The notes under the pieces: model-generated | What the model saw: only the letters and a program-made list of their open reading frames with translations | What the model was told of the DNA's origin: nothing | Database searches by the model: none | Assembly: GCF_026151205.1 (NCBI RefSeq) | Contig: NC_087073.1 | Span: 11,873,578-11,937,577, forward strand | Origin: Bolinopsis microptera | Lineage: Eukaryota > Ctenophora > Tentaculata > Lobata > Bolinopsidae | DNA length: 64,000 bases | Reading direction: 5' to 3' | Shown: positions 47,459-58,229 of the stretch, piece by piece | Layout of the letters: each line of letters begins with the position of its first letter | Position numbering within the stretch: position 1 is the stretch's first letter | Program-made: the position numbers and the translations under genes

Positions 47459-47785
47459 ATGCATGTTGTAGCTCTTGTGTATTATGTTTTCCGACGCTAC
47501 CAGAGCCACATGCGAAGCAAATACCGCCTCCGGAAATGTAAACTGAAGTCCGGAATTATAAAGAAGGTCAGAGATAATTCTCAATCCAGTATCACGAACA
47601 TTCAACAATGTAACCACTCTCAATGGGTCTATTACCTGATGGAGAATCACGACGTCAAAACAAAACAAATCAAAGTTTTTCGGCGGTTCAAACGATCATC
47701 GCAAGCATTCAAAGCCGTGACAGCAATTCAAAAAATGTCAATAAAAGTTAAAACGCCATTCCGCAGCCGTCAAGCTATCGGCTGA
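47459..47785 (+). CDS. Uncharacterised basic ORF, 108 aa
   Basis: An ATG frame of 108 codons to TGA is unusually rich in Lys/Arg (YRLRKCKLKSGIIKKVRD, VFRRFKRSSQAFKAV), suggesting a nucleic-acid-binding protein. A good acceptor (gtattatgttttccgacgctaccag) lies near its start, so it may be a terminal exon. The 71-codon minus frame is the shadow. It lies inside the gene B intron. Confidence 0.48.
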   Translation: MHVVALVYYVFRRYQSHMRSKYRLRKCKLKSGIIKKVRDNSQSSITNIQQCNHSQWVYYLMENHDVKTKQIKVFRRFKRSSQAFKAVTAIQKMSIKVKTPFRSRQAIG

Positions 47786-48183
47786 ACACCGTGCCAGTTC
47801 AAACCGACTTCACGCATCCAATTGTCACCTCCCGAAGGAAAAGTGTTATCACACGACATCAACGTTTCCAGGAAAGAAAAAAAAACACATTTTAAAATCT
47901 CCACATCACAGCATTATTTGCCTGATATATTGAGTGAATCTCGCCGGCAATAATGAGATGTGTAGCTAGCACACAACTAGTCTCACGGAACACAATGAAT
48001 CTCTTCTACCATGATGTGTGCGCTACATTTGTGACTTGTGGTCAACAAAGCTTTTGTGCTAGCATGCGATAGTCACACATTCTGCTTATCTGATTTACTA
48101 AATACAATGATTAGCAGGAGAGGATTAGTGTTAACAAGGCAGGGATCACTTAAAAAGTCACGTGATGTTACTCACTGTTTCAG

Positions 48184-48296
48184 CTCACTGTCCAGACGAA
48201 CCAGAGGGTGAGATTGAAGAGTACGTGTCTCCTGTGATGAGCTATACATCATGTAGTGTTCTTATCTCGCTAACACCCATACATAAAGCCAACTAA
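48184..48296 (+). CDS. Candidate terminal exon, acidic
   Basis: The acceptor gatgttactcactgtttcag is followed by two bases and 36 codons to TAA (HCPDEPEGEIEEYVSPVMSY). A GTGAGA donor seven codons in would shorten it to a micro-exon. Composition is convincing; identity is unknown. Confidence 0.47.
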
Positions 48297-48309
48297 CGGA
48301 CAACGCGAA

Positions 48310-49370
48310 CATGCGAAAAAAGATATCTGACTCACACCAACTGATAGTGATATAGAGAGAATAACAGTTACGAATAATCGACAACGCGGACCTTTTAAAT
48401 TGTAGATTGCACGCAAATTGAGCTTTTTAAAGTACATCAGCTTTATCACTTATCAATACATTCGATATCGCTACAGTTCATTAAAACTTTACTATTTATA
48501 GTACAGTAGCGGTAGAATCAGCTCATTAATGATTTGTTGATAGTCAAGAAGCTCTATCTACTATTGAATAAAGTTTAAACCCTTTTGTTAACAAAGAGAT
48601 ATGGTCAGTCAGAGATACGGCGTAAAAGCCGCAAAATGCAGGATACTATTAATAATTTATCTGGAACAATTTGCACTAGAAAAATGGTAAGGATGCAAAA
48701 TAAATTCACACGAAAAGCTGATATGGCCTTATGATTCCTAGGAAGTCGACAGAAAGGGTGATAAAGTGACCCTAAGTCAGGGGTAAAATTACCATTACCA
48801 AATTACCGAGGAAGAAAACAGAAAAACGTTCAGAAACTCATTGCGGGCTGTCAGCTAGGGGTTTAACACTGAGGTTTAGCGTGTATCTGTGCCATGTACT
48901 ACTAAATTCCTCCAACTATTATACAGCCAGGCGTTTCAGGGTGAAACTCTTACTCTCCTGCAGCAAAAACACACACATCTAAAGGACACATCTCATAAAG
49001 TAGAAGCAGGCAGTCTCGACTTGTCCACGCGTGTTCCTTTCATGAGCTGCTCATAAATTACCTTGAATAAATTCATTAGAATTTGGTTGCGCACACGGAA
49101 TCGCTGATTTACTATCAAACTGCAGTAAAAGTTATGATCGACAAACGAAAGTAAAGTTTAATGGTCTTTATCCGCATCTCCTCGGAGCCTATGAGTAAAA
49201 TTGATGTAAGCATCCAGCTAGTAGCTGCGTTATATACTGCAAGGAACACAAACGCACGCACACACAAAAATACACACAGATTAAGAGGTTGGCACACAAA
49301 GTAAGATTACAATGTGTGGTGTCTCGAACAGGGGCCGAAAAGGGGCTGGATTGAGAGCAGCCACTAAAAA
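48310..49370. other. No supported feature
   Basis: AT-rich. The minus frames at 49115-49401 overlap a CA-rich patch and are not called. Confidence 0.4.
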
Positions 49371-49382
49371 TAGGGACTAAAC

Positions 49383-49564
49383 GTGGCGAACAGCAAGACA
49401 AGCACCCTGCTAAAGATCAAGAGAGCAGACAATGGGTTGTATTTTGGGGGCACATTCAGGAACGCGACCCAGTCGCCATGCAGGGCCAATAGATGGAGGA
49501 TTATTCCGGCTATTTTACTAGTGTGCTTAGCATCCATACCCGAGGAAAATGGACAATGTTTGAA
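49383..49564 (+). CDS. Coding-like exon ending at a GTGAGG donor
   Basis: An open frame of 60 codons reads NSKTSTLLKIKRADNGLYF early and a hydrophobic LLVCLAS near the end, closing at TTTGAA|GTGAGG. It starts with GTG (the ATG is missing), so the true 5' edge may be an acceptor. Confidence 0.42.
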
Positions 49565-50317
49565 GTGAGGATTCTTAAGGAAGCTGTGCCGGTTAACAGT
49601 AGTTACACAGCGATGTATGGAACGTTAAAGAGGCTTCTATGGGGAACCCAAAATCATTACCACGCGGTATAGTGAAGTCTAATTAAGAATACTGTAGCAA
49701 TCAGTTGCACGTACACTTTGTTTTAATTCATCCGTAAGATTTGTTAAGCAGACGGTAAAATGCGTGACAAACCGTATACAATTGTACGTGGCGGCAAATT
49801 TCGTAGAATCTTCCTTAAAACGAAAGAGACATGAATGACTGAATGAGACTAGTTCTGGTCAATTTCGTGGGATAAACTACTCTTTATATTAGGATTTCGG
49901 TCGAAGGAGCAGCTGTCTTGAGTCAAGATTCAGTACAAGACGACCAATAGACAAACAATACACGAACAATAGACAGAATTTCGAGTGCATGAGGGAAATT
50001 TCACAGAAAATTTCTTAGAATTCTGATCAATTTCAGGTGATCCAGTAAACTTAAAATTACAGTTTGGGTTAAAGGAGCTGATGTTTTCAATCATGATACA
50101 GGATTAGACCAACTGAACCGAAATACAAATTCCTACCCAACATAACTGTTCGACTACTACCTACATGGTAAATTTCAGCGCTCACGAAACAGAGCCGATA
50201 TACTGTAAATTGTGACTTAAAAAGTGGAGAAAAAGTTATTTTTACTTTTATATCGGACCACAGTCTATCAGGTTTACAAGGTGGACGTTGGGAATATGGC
50301 AAGCATCGACTTGTTAA

Positions 50318-50665
50318 TCACGTGATCCTGCCAGCATTGTTAGATGTACTAAAAGTAGAAGTGCGATAATCACTGTTTGCCGAAGGTGGGGTACAGGGTT
50401 GATCCTTCATCCTTGATAAGCGGTAAAGTCCGGTACTTGGGATATAGCCTATAGGGTTAAATGCGGCACCGGCAGAGATTACAGGGCAGTAAGGTGTTAG
50501 TATGGTCGTACGGCTGAGGCACATAGGGTACCCAACGTACAGAGGGGTTTTAAGGAGTTTATCTCTTAAAAGGGGGTGGGGGAAGGCCTTGATAATGAGT
50601 GGGGAACGCCTTTTTAATATAAATTCAAATTTAACAGCAAATAAATCAAGAAATTTAAATAACAA
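50318..50665 (-). CDS. Open minus segment, 115 codons
   Basis: One of the longest stop-free runs in the window. It is protein-like in the middle (KRRSPLIIKAFPHPLLRDKL) and Pro/Ser/Thr-rich at the end. It lies just downstream of gene B exon 2 on the same strand and could be retained-intron coding. A 58-codon plus frame overlaps (about 50511-50690). No ATG or splice sites are seen. Confidence 0.33.
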   Translation of the reverse strand: MLFKFLDLFAVKFEFILKRRSPLIIKAFPHPLLRDKLLKTPLYVGYPMCLSRTTILTPYCPVISAGAAFNPIGYIPSTGLYRLSRMKDQPCTPPSANSDYRTSTFSTSNNAGRIT

Positions 50666-50693
50666 GATCAGATAAGGAAGTGGGTGGACTTAC

Positions 50694-50761
50694 TGTGCAT
50701 GAGCAGATTTGCTTCCAGGGTGTAGAGATTGGTGATCCTCTTTACCGTCCTTTCCTTTCTC
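50694..50761 (-). CDS. Gene B, internal exon 2
   Basis: Acceptor cctctttcag and a near-consensus GTAAGTCC donor bracket 68 bases. In phase 0 they read EKGKDGKEDHQSLHPGSKSA plus two residues and two bases that complete Gln at the 40561 acceptor. It also accepts phase 0 from the 54251 donor. It looks like a charged, disordered linker. Confidence 0.65.
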
Positions 50762-51560
50762 CTGAAAGAGGTTAAATTTAATGATCTGATTTTAGTTTGA
50801 TATGTTTTTCATTAAATTCAATTTTGAGGGTCAATAAAACCCCTTGGGCTGCTTGAAAAAATGCAAAACATGGAAACAAATTTAGCGCTTAAGATGCAAT
50901 AGCGCAAAATGAGTACTGTTAGTGTTACAACTCAACATTACATTTGTACAGTAAGGATTCTGAATTTGTCTAAGAAATGATTGATACTTGGTTGGTCGTG
51001 GCCCACTTTTAGGTTTTCCCTCCCATTTTTCTCAACAATCAATTGATTGAGGTAAGCTAAAGAACCTACAGCCGAGCCACAATCCGCCACAATCAATTAT
51101 CTTGTGGTGTTTCTTGTGGTGTTTCAATACTCTACATGTTTACGGTTCAGGGTAGGTGTCAGAAGCCTTGGAATGTTGTCAATTGTCTGTAAATTGGTTT
51201 AGTCGCTTTCAATTTAGATCCAGGGTAGGTTGAAGTAAAAACTTTGTGTCAAAAATTACTTGCAATTTGCAAATGAAATAGAGTAATTTTGTAACGGAGT
51301 TGCGGTTGCAGTTTTTACGTTGTTAAAACCCGTCTAAGAAACGATTCTCTGATCGGCTAATCCTGAACAAGTTAGGATGTGGCTGGGAACAAAGGATTTG
51401 TAAAACTAGACCGTTTAGCCGCGCCGTTCCAGCTCTTTTCTCAGTGACAAATCACCAGGATTGAGATTTACCTGGTTGTCAAAGCTGAGCCAGGCAACCT
51501 TTGTCCAGGAATTTATTTATCAAAAACCGAACAGGAGGCGTGAGGATAGCAGTTAAAAGT

Positions 51561-51800
51561 CTAGAAAATGCTAACTATAGACTGTAAGGTACAGGCGGAG
51601 AAAGTTGGTCTGGAAACATAGATGAGACTTGACGCTATGGCCGTGTGTTCCATTGGTTTCTGAATGCCTAACCAGCTTCTAGCCACTGCATAGTGCACAT
51701 GCACACCTTTAAACGTTCGGGAGAACTTAAAATTCCTTTCGGCTAGGCTTGTTCCAGTCGGCAAAGAAAGAAAAAATGTGCTCTGTTCTTCTAGTACCAC
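51561..51800 (-). CDS. Weak open minus segment
   Basis: Seventy-nine open codons start near VLEEQSTFFLSLPTG. A GTGTGC donor lies after SRTFK, with a possible acceptor 20 bases later. Protein-like composition is the only real support. Confidence 0.28.
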   Translation of the reverse strand: MVLEEQSTFFLSLPTGTSLAERNFKFSRTFKGVHVHYAVARSWLGIQKPMEHTAIASSLIYVSRPTFSACTLQSIVSIF

Positions 51801-51849
51801 TGATTTGTCAGTAGCACTAGTATGATACCAGTACTAGTGACAAATCAGT
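51799..51849. other. Hairpin with bulged arms
   Basis: actgatttgtca ... cactagt on the left pairs with actagtg and acaaatcagt on the right. The arms total 17 bp with a four-base bulge and a loop of about 11 bases. Confidence 0.75.
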
Positions 51850-51950
51850 AAAATGCAAAGGCATCCAGCAGGACTGAGAAAATTGTTTTATCCTAATTTT
51901 CTTTTACGAATCTGATACGACACTGTATCGCACTTGCTTTATTGGTTGTA

Positions 51951-52250
51951 TCAATGTATCCTCAGAATTTTCCTTTGTCCAAGGTTTAATATCCTGGTCT
52001 TAAGACAATGAGACGTGGCCAGAGTGTGACTTCTGCCATTTCTAGTGTATCGGGCATTTGGCATCTCTCTCACCACGTCAAGAATGGTCGGAAGCTGATT
52101 AATTATCTTTCGCCAAAATGAAGAACGTTCGAAAAAGCACCCCTGCATTACATGCGTAAAACTCCAATGTGAGCGCTGACAAGACCCATAAAGTGTATTA
52201 TGATGCATTTCCAAGACATTATGCATTATGCGCTCCCTTTCTCTACACAA
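51951..52250 (-). CDS. Coding-like minus exon, 99 codons
   Basis: A stop-free frame to TGA has mixed, natural composition (FFERSSFWRKIINQLPTILD, VVREMPNARYTRNGRSH). A good acceptor (cactttatgggtcttgtcag) at about 52179 would make it a terminal exon of about 75 codons. It resembles an internal piece of a transposase-like or regulatory protein, but no motif confirms that. It lies inside a gene B intron. Confidence 0.48.
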   Translation of the reverse strand: MCRERERIMHNVLEMHHNTLYGSCQRSHWSFTHVMQGCFFERSSFWRKIINQLPTILDVVREMPNARYTRNGRSHTLATSHCLKTRILNLGQRKILRIH

Positions 52251-52515
52251 AATCTAAAGCATTCCGTTTCCCTTTCATTATAATTAGTTAATTAGTCGAC
52301 CAATGACCCGAGTCTTGACTTATGGCCTAGAGTGCACTTACCGCCTGCTGCATGGCAATTATCATGCCGGTTGTATGCTTGAGCCTGTACATGTCGGCTC
52401 ACTATTCCTCAAATCTCTCCCGTCAAACACACTACTCTGTCGCTCACCACAAATGAAACACAAGGAAATATTTTTACCGCGGCCTCACATCCTGATGCCA
52501 TCATATTGACTTGAA

Positions 52516-52833
52516 ATGCGATGCATCATGACAGTGACAAGCAGAATAAAAACAAGAGTAGCTACACTAGATCTGATTCTAGGGGGGAGCAAGCACTGGG
52601 CACTTATTATATCATTAGTCCATATATGGTCTGATGCCTCCTGTCCAGGCACAATACCTTTGTTGCTAATTAGAGATCGTACATGCAGCCTTTACACGGT
52701 CCTCTCGCACCAAGCAAGAGAGATCTCACTCTCTACTCTCCTTCACTGCCAGATGATGAATCATTCATCACTCTCTACACCTGACAAACTTGCTTTTGTT
52801 ATGCTTATATCCCACTCATTATACGAAACATAA
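52516..52833 (+). CDS. Uncharacterised ORF, 105 aa
   Basis: ATG (G at -3), with an in-frame TGA three codons upstream, opens MRCIMTVTSRIKTRVATLDL and continues for 105 codons to TAA. It has several hydrophobic stretches (WALIISLVHIW). It could be a small single-exon gene. Another plus frame (52303-52509, 68 codons) precedes it. Confidence 0.4.
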   Translation: MRCIMTVTSRIKTRVATLDLILGGSKHWALIISLVHIWSDASCPGTIPLLLIRDRTCSLYTVLSHQAREISLSTLLHCQMMNHSSLSTPDKLAFVMLISHSLYET

Positions 52834-52976
52834 CCTAAACCCGCTCAGAGTGAGGGAGGGAGAGGGAGAGAGAGGGAGAGAGAGGGAAGAGGACCACCCA
52901 ATGAAACTCAGTAAGGGTTTTGGGACTGTTAATTACAGTTGTGTTTCTTCAATACAATTATATCGGCCTGCTCTAG

Positions 52977-53077
52977 GACCACAGTATTGTGGCACAATAC
53001 TAGTGTACTGACAGGAGGCCCAATAAGAGGCCGGGAAGCATGTAACCGACCAATGGTTGGTACCTCCAGGACGTCAG
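52977..53077 (+). CDS. Internal exon with strong splice sites
   Basis: The acceptor ttatatcggcctgctctag and the donor GTCAG|GTAAGA enclose one base, 33 codons and one base (TTVLWHNTSVLTGGPIRGRE, ending GTSRTS). Because of its phase, partners must leave and accept two bases. It is nested in the first gene B intron on the opposite strand. Confidence 0.5.
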
Positions 53078-53179
53078 GTAAGAGGCACTGTGTCAGTCGT
53101 CATAATAATATGATCATAGGGGGTAATGAGGTGGCTTAGGTGCGCTGCTGACGCGGCCATATCACAGCTTGTGACATCA

Positions 53180-54240
53180 GGAGAGAGAGAGAGAGAGAGT
53201 GTGCGCCCCTGGAGATTAGGGACAATCCAGGGTACGGAGACCTCTAATATACAATCACATTATACAATAGCACAGAGGGTCATCTATGTTGCTTCAATGT
53301 TATAACATGAAAATGTTGGAATCTGTACGTACTGTTTCGTTTGGAGTCATAAGCAATTCAGCTTCACACAAAAAAGCGTACGAAAGTTCACAGATATGAC
53401 TAGAACGTTATTTCGGAAAACAGAAAGAAAATATGGATCTAAAACTGACGAAACAGGACAAGAACTATGCTTTATAATGTAAACGAGATAAAATCTTTCC
53501 TGATATCTAATTAGTAATTAAATATGTCACGATCTCGTTTCAAATTGAATTACCATTGATTCTGTGGTTCTGACTATAAGATAATAAGGTATTAATCTAT
53601 TAATTGATACTTTTACAGGAAATTTCATTAAGATAAAATGAGCGGTTCGTTATTACTTCGTTAGGGGTTGTAGTGAGCAGTGTAGCTGATTAGTTAATAT
53701 AAAAGTTAATTTGACACGAACGCATCTATACGCTTTAATCTATGTAATGTAAGAGAAATAGAACCTGTCTTTAATTTCCTAATACATTGCGCTCATTTAT
53801 TGACTTCCAACAAAGAAGCATCTTGGTATCGAGGAGTAAAACATGCTGCAATAGCTTGAGTCAATTGGTTAAGTAACCAACTTATAATTTGTTTGACAAA
53901 GTCATCAAACTCTGTATAATAGTAAAATTCTATCGAAAATATGTAATAGAAAATCAAATAAGACACTTTGACATACCAGTTATATCATAGCAACTCTTCA
54001 GTGGAACACAAATGACAAACTGCATTCCATAAATAACATGCTTCAAATCCAAACTCTTTACAGGCACGGTGGGGGTTCAACGACCTATTTTGACAACAAC
54101 TAAATGTAAAAAATTCCTATCGAAAAAACCAGTCGCTGCCTCCCCACCTCCTGCTGCATCACCTCTCTCATGAACAAGTTTCCTGGGTGATGCAGCTCTA
54201 CAAACAACAATTTTCAAACTCAGTTCTGGAAACACGCTGA
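53180..54240. other. No supported feature apart from short (GA)n
   Basis: A GA run of about nine units lies at about 53183-53199. The rest is AT-rich intron of gene B. Confidence 0.45.
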
Positions 54241-54250
54241 TAATACTCAC

Positions 54251-54298
54251 CTTAGCATTGAGGAGATTGGTTTTGGTTTTGAATATGAACTTAACCAT
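54251..54298 (-). CDS. Gene B, first coding exon
   Basis: ATG in strong context (G at -3, G at +4), with an in-frame TAG two codons upstream, starts 16 codons (MVKFIFKTKTNLLNAK) and ends at a consensus GTGAGT donor in phase 0, which the exon at 50761 needs. The intron would be about 3.5 kb. The N-terminus is basic and amphipathic. Confidence 0.62.
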
Positions 54299-54475
54299 CT
54301 CCTAACGGGATTTGGAGACGAAGTCACCCGTTTCTCATGATATATACATGACTCTGGAGAGAGAGAGTACAGAGTGAGATATATGTCTCACTAGTTATTA
54401 TAGGTGAGAGTAATATTGAGTAATAATATTGAGAGTAATATTGAACATGGGACTGTAGATTCGGTTATTTTTAAT

Positions 54476-54697
54476 TTATACATGACGTTCAATCTCAATA
54501 TTTTCAACCGAATATATTACATATTTGGCATGTTTCATTTTGTGGTGCGTATCGTCATGCTGTGACAGGTACAAACTATAACCACCCCTGCACTGGCCTG
54601 ATAAATCGGACCACAAAAGTGACGTCTTGATTTTATACTCTTCGTGAAAACCGGATATAATACTGATTGACACAGCAATATATACATTCACCATCAA
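54476..54697 (-). CDS. Weak open minus segment upstream of gene B
   Basis: Seventy-three codons without stop, protein-like (SISIISGFHEEYKIKTSLLW), but with no ATG in good context and no splice pair. It may belong to gene B's 5' region or be chance. Confidence 0.25.
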   Translation of the reverse strand: MMVNVYIAVSISIISGFHEEYKIKTSLLWSDLSGQCRGGYSLYLSQHDDTHHKMKHAKYVIYSVENIEIERHV

Positions 54698-55437
54698 GAT
54701 AAAACTGATGTCTCATTATAGCCGCTGAAATCGGGCAGATGAAAATCTCAACGCAGCTAAAAGTGATGACATAATATGAGGCACCATGCAGGATGCTAAG
54801 CGGGATCCAGTAATACAATTAGTTCAACTCAGCCCAGCATGAAAAGAGAACAGGGTCACGGTGGAATGGTATCAACGACTTTCATTCTACACTCGGGTAA
54901 CGGGTTGCGTAAAAAACGGACAATAATTATTTTGTTGACGATACATACTTGAGTATATGTTTTCGCCAATCAATATCAGTGTACAGTAGCAGGGTGATAT
55001 GTAGATTGTACGGACTAGTAGATGTGATCTGGTGAAAGATTCTGCGCAAAAATGTTTGCATACGTTTTTCCATACACTCTATTCAGACTCATGTGAGTCT
55101 ATTCAGACTCATAAGTATACATAGCCTATAATTAACTATTGAGCAAAGTTATGCAAAGACACTCCAAAAAATGTACCAATTTCTAGAGGATCGACGTTCG
55201 GCAACTGACACGGACAAAAATCGCGCATAGTTCGTACAAACAAACAAGGGATAAGACAGCGCAAATGAACTCACAATTCACATGTCATGTTCCATTGTTT
55301 CGGCTTTTTAGGTCACAATCCTTCAAACAATCAAAGTTCGAAAAGAATACAGTAGATGTCATGTTGGACATACAATTGGAGACTTCCGTTGTAAACAAGA
55401 AAGAACCATGAACAAAATCATTTCGTATTCAACCATA

Positions 55438-55457
55438 TGTACACTGTACAGTGTACA
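55438..55457. other. 20-bp perfect palindrome
   Basis: tgtacactgtacagtgtaca reads the same on both strands. It is directly followed by a second palindrome, caccatg-a-catggtg. It could be a dimeric factor-binding site or a cruciform. Confidence 0.85.
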
Positions 55458-55533
55458 CCATGACATGGTGGAACAATACAAATGTGATGAAGGAACTGAT
55501 GATGATCTGACAACAGTAAAAATATCGATTATA

Positions 55534-55583
55534 AGCAGTTCACTTTAATGTGAACTGCTATATATAAGCAGTTCACTTTAATG
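55534..55583. repeat. Hairpin plus direct copy
   Basis: agcagttcac and gtgaactgct form a 10-bp stem with loop tttaat (55534-55559). The left arm and loop, agcagttcactttaatg, recur exactly at 55567-55583. This looks like a tiny inverted-repeat unit that duplicated. Confidence 0.85.
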
Positions 55584-56490
55584 AAACTTAAACTCAACTG
55601 TCAATATCAATCGGATTTCGTAGAAGTAACTTTAAAACTTTAAACTGTAAACTTAACGAAATACCATTACTACACATCGATTGGAACACAGCAGATTCTC
55701 ACAACTAGGTTAAAACTCCTAACAGTCATATTCATGGTGTGAAGCACTTCTATTATATGCCAAAGAGAGGAAAAGGTAACAAAACCAGTTACAGCGGATA
55801 CTAAGCATGCAGTTAAACTATTTTCATGACGGTCTGCTGAAGTGCGAAAAGTGCTGAAGATAGGCACTGAATGTCGGGTCTTTGAGTAATTCTACCACGT
55901 GGCCGGTTAGAAGTTGCACGTGGGCTAAAGTGCCAACACCTCTTTCACAGAGAGGATATTACTGTGTATTGTCAATAATTTAAGGGAAACATGGGGGAAT
56001 GCAGGCATGAACTAAAGTATTTGCACTTTTATGGAAATTGCTCAAATAAGGTTCGCTCACGAGTTTTATTAAGATGATTATCTAGGAGTTTCAAGTCATT
56101 GTTGCCTGCATTAAAGCTCAATTGAACACCAATTTAAACAAACTACGGAGTACTGTATAAATTAAACAAAACACGAGCGCCGGTGAAATTAACGACAAAC
56201 CCTCGTGTAGTGTTTGAGAACAGTCCGCTCAATAAAAGACTGCAATAAACCGTACCCGTCAATATTTCATTATTACATAGTTACATGAGTAATCTTTTTA
56301 GGACTGATATTGTTTCTATTTCTTTGTCTTAGTAGCCGATAAAAGAAATGCAATCAGACATAAGTAAGAGCTGAGTACCATTGACACATTAAGTTTTATC
56401 AAAAATTATGACCGGAAACAATGACTATGAGCAGTTCAAGTAGTGATCAGCGTAATTATTTGCACCAGAGAGCGTACTGCTGGAATGTAA

Positions 56491-56632
56491 AATAAGGGCC
56501 GCCAATGAAAGGGCCGATAAAGTATATACTCAATTGACTAATAAGGGCCGATAAAGTTGTTGCACTAATGACAAATAAGGGCCATTCATAAAAGGGCCGG
56601 TTAAGTTTTTGCTCAAATGTCAAATAAGGGCT
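56491..56632. repeat. Degenerate minisatellite of ~49 bp (and 35-bp) units
   Basis: Units begin aataagggcc at 56491 and about 56541 and ataagggcc at about 56576. They repeat (a)aagggccg(a/g)taaagt and actcaa(t/a)tg. The middle unit has lost about 14 bases, so unequal exchange or slippage is visible. Confidence 0.75.
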
Positions 56633-57058
56633 GGCGAGGGAGTTATGCGGAGCATGTTGGACAACTCGATATAAAATGCTGCAACTTCAAGCCACAAAAT
56701 CCAGTCAGTCTAGACTCCGGACTCCTAGAAAAACAGAGACAGTTGAACACTTAATTAAACGAAGACTAGAAGACGCTCAGGTTTAAGAGGATAGGCCGAG
56801 CTAGTTGAAGTAAAACTTTGTTATAACTGACAAAAACCGAGACAAACCCCATCTGTCAAGTCGGTCTACCTTTCGATTGCTTCACACCGCAAGGGATCGA
56901 AACCAATTTGCTAGGATATCAACAGTTTGCGAGAACTGGAGGAGGGGACTGCACCGCACAAAACGTACTCTTTAGACACACGTTAGAGGTACTTGAAGTC
57001 CAGAGACAATAGAAGCTCAGATAGACCTGGTCAACAACAATGTAGCTGGCACACGTAC

Positions 57059-57119
57059 CCGGGAAAATGTTTCGAAATAGGGAGACATTTCTACAATATT
57101 TGCAGAAGATAGCAGCCAT
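57059..57119 (-). CDS. Candidate first exon
   Basis: ATG with G at +4 opens 20 codons (MAAIFCKYCRNVSLFRNIFP), then CCGG|GTACGT. A ttgttgttgaccag acceptor 32 bases on would join LSELLLSLDF and a stop. The unspliced frame also continues for 66 codons. Confidence 0.3.
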
Positions 57120-57204
57120 GGGAGACAGAAAAATGATGGTGATACGCTCAGTACAATGGCAGATGTGGTACTGTTTAGAGAAAGCTATTAATATAGATAC
57201 TAAC

Positions 57205-57355
57205 CGTGGTCACAGAGTTTGCCATAATTAATATTCATTTGAGTCATTAATTTCGATAGTAACGGACAATGGAGGTGCAGGTGAATTGAGCTTCTTCCTC
57301 GATTTGCAGAAGCCCGGCGTGATAACAGCACGTTTAGATTACTAACAGATTCCAT
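57205..57355 (-). CDS. Candidate first exon ending at GTTAGT
   Basis: ATG (weak -3) opens 50 codons, polar and Ser/Arg-rich (VLLSRRASANRGRSSIHLHL), closing at CACG|GTTAGT with one base left. It lies 80 bases from the 57119 start on the same strand but upstream of it. Confidence 0.4.
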
Positions 57356-57731
57356 ACGATTAAATGAGGAATTGTTCGAGATATTGTGCAACGAAACCTT
57401 AATTATAGCAGTAGGATTGTTGTCGGCTCCAGTATAACAATCTCAATTTGCAGGTCTTTGTCGATCGGGGGCATACTCAATGAACTTACGAGCAAGCAAA
57501 GGAAGGCAGAGAATTGAAGAGCCACCTCTTGCTGATATTACAGTTCATCACACGACTCATTTTATACTTAATTGCTATTATAAGTACGAAATTAATATTA
57601 CTATATGCCCTAGTACATCTAACTTGCTGGGAGAATCTCGGAGCCTGCAGCTATGATCACACTACATAAGACAATGACAATGACTGTATGATATTCAGTA
57701 TCCTACATCTCTTAAGGAGTGGAAGGATCAC

Positions 57732-57941
57732 GTGCACATGCCTACAAAATACAATCGAATTCTGAAGATGACACAAACTTCGTCCGTTTTGTTCTCGGAG
57801 CTGACGGCAATATCAATCAATATTAATCAATACCTCAATAGAGTCTATCAACAACATTTGTTTGAAGGCGAAATACCGAATCGGAACATCAGTTGTCTTA
57901 TCTTGGAATGGCAAGGCTGTTCAGGGAAGAGTTATTATTAG
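57732..57941 (+). CDS. Uncharacterised ORF, ~67 aa
   Basis: The frame opens with GTG and then ATG (HMPTKYNRILKMTQTSS), runs through an Ile/Asn/Gln-rich helix and ends EWQGCSGKSYY, TAG. Composition is good, with no motif. A following plus frame (58047-58229, 60 codons) is weaker and ends just before the minisatellite. Confidence 0.4.
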   Translation: MHMPTKYNRILKMTQTSSVLFSELTAISININQYLNRVYQQHLFEGEIPNRNISCLILEWQGCSGKSYY

Positions 57942-58229
57942 GAATATGTTTAAACCGTATAAATTATAGGACGGCAAAACCAGCTTTTGTTCCGACTTGG
58001 AGAATGTTCCGGAGGAATCTGAAGAATTTATAAATAATAGAGCAATGTGAGAGAAACAAAGCAAGTAAATTATGCGACTAGAAGAGGAGAAGGGATCAAC
58101 ACTGCATATCACAGGGGAAACAATGCTGCTATAATTATGATATTGTACGATTTAATCTATATGTGTGTTGGGCAGAGAGTGCACGGGACGTGTCAAGGAT
58201 CCTTCTTGTGTACCAATAGCATAGCCTAG

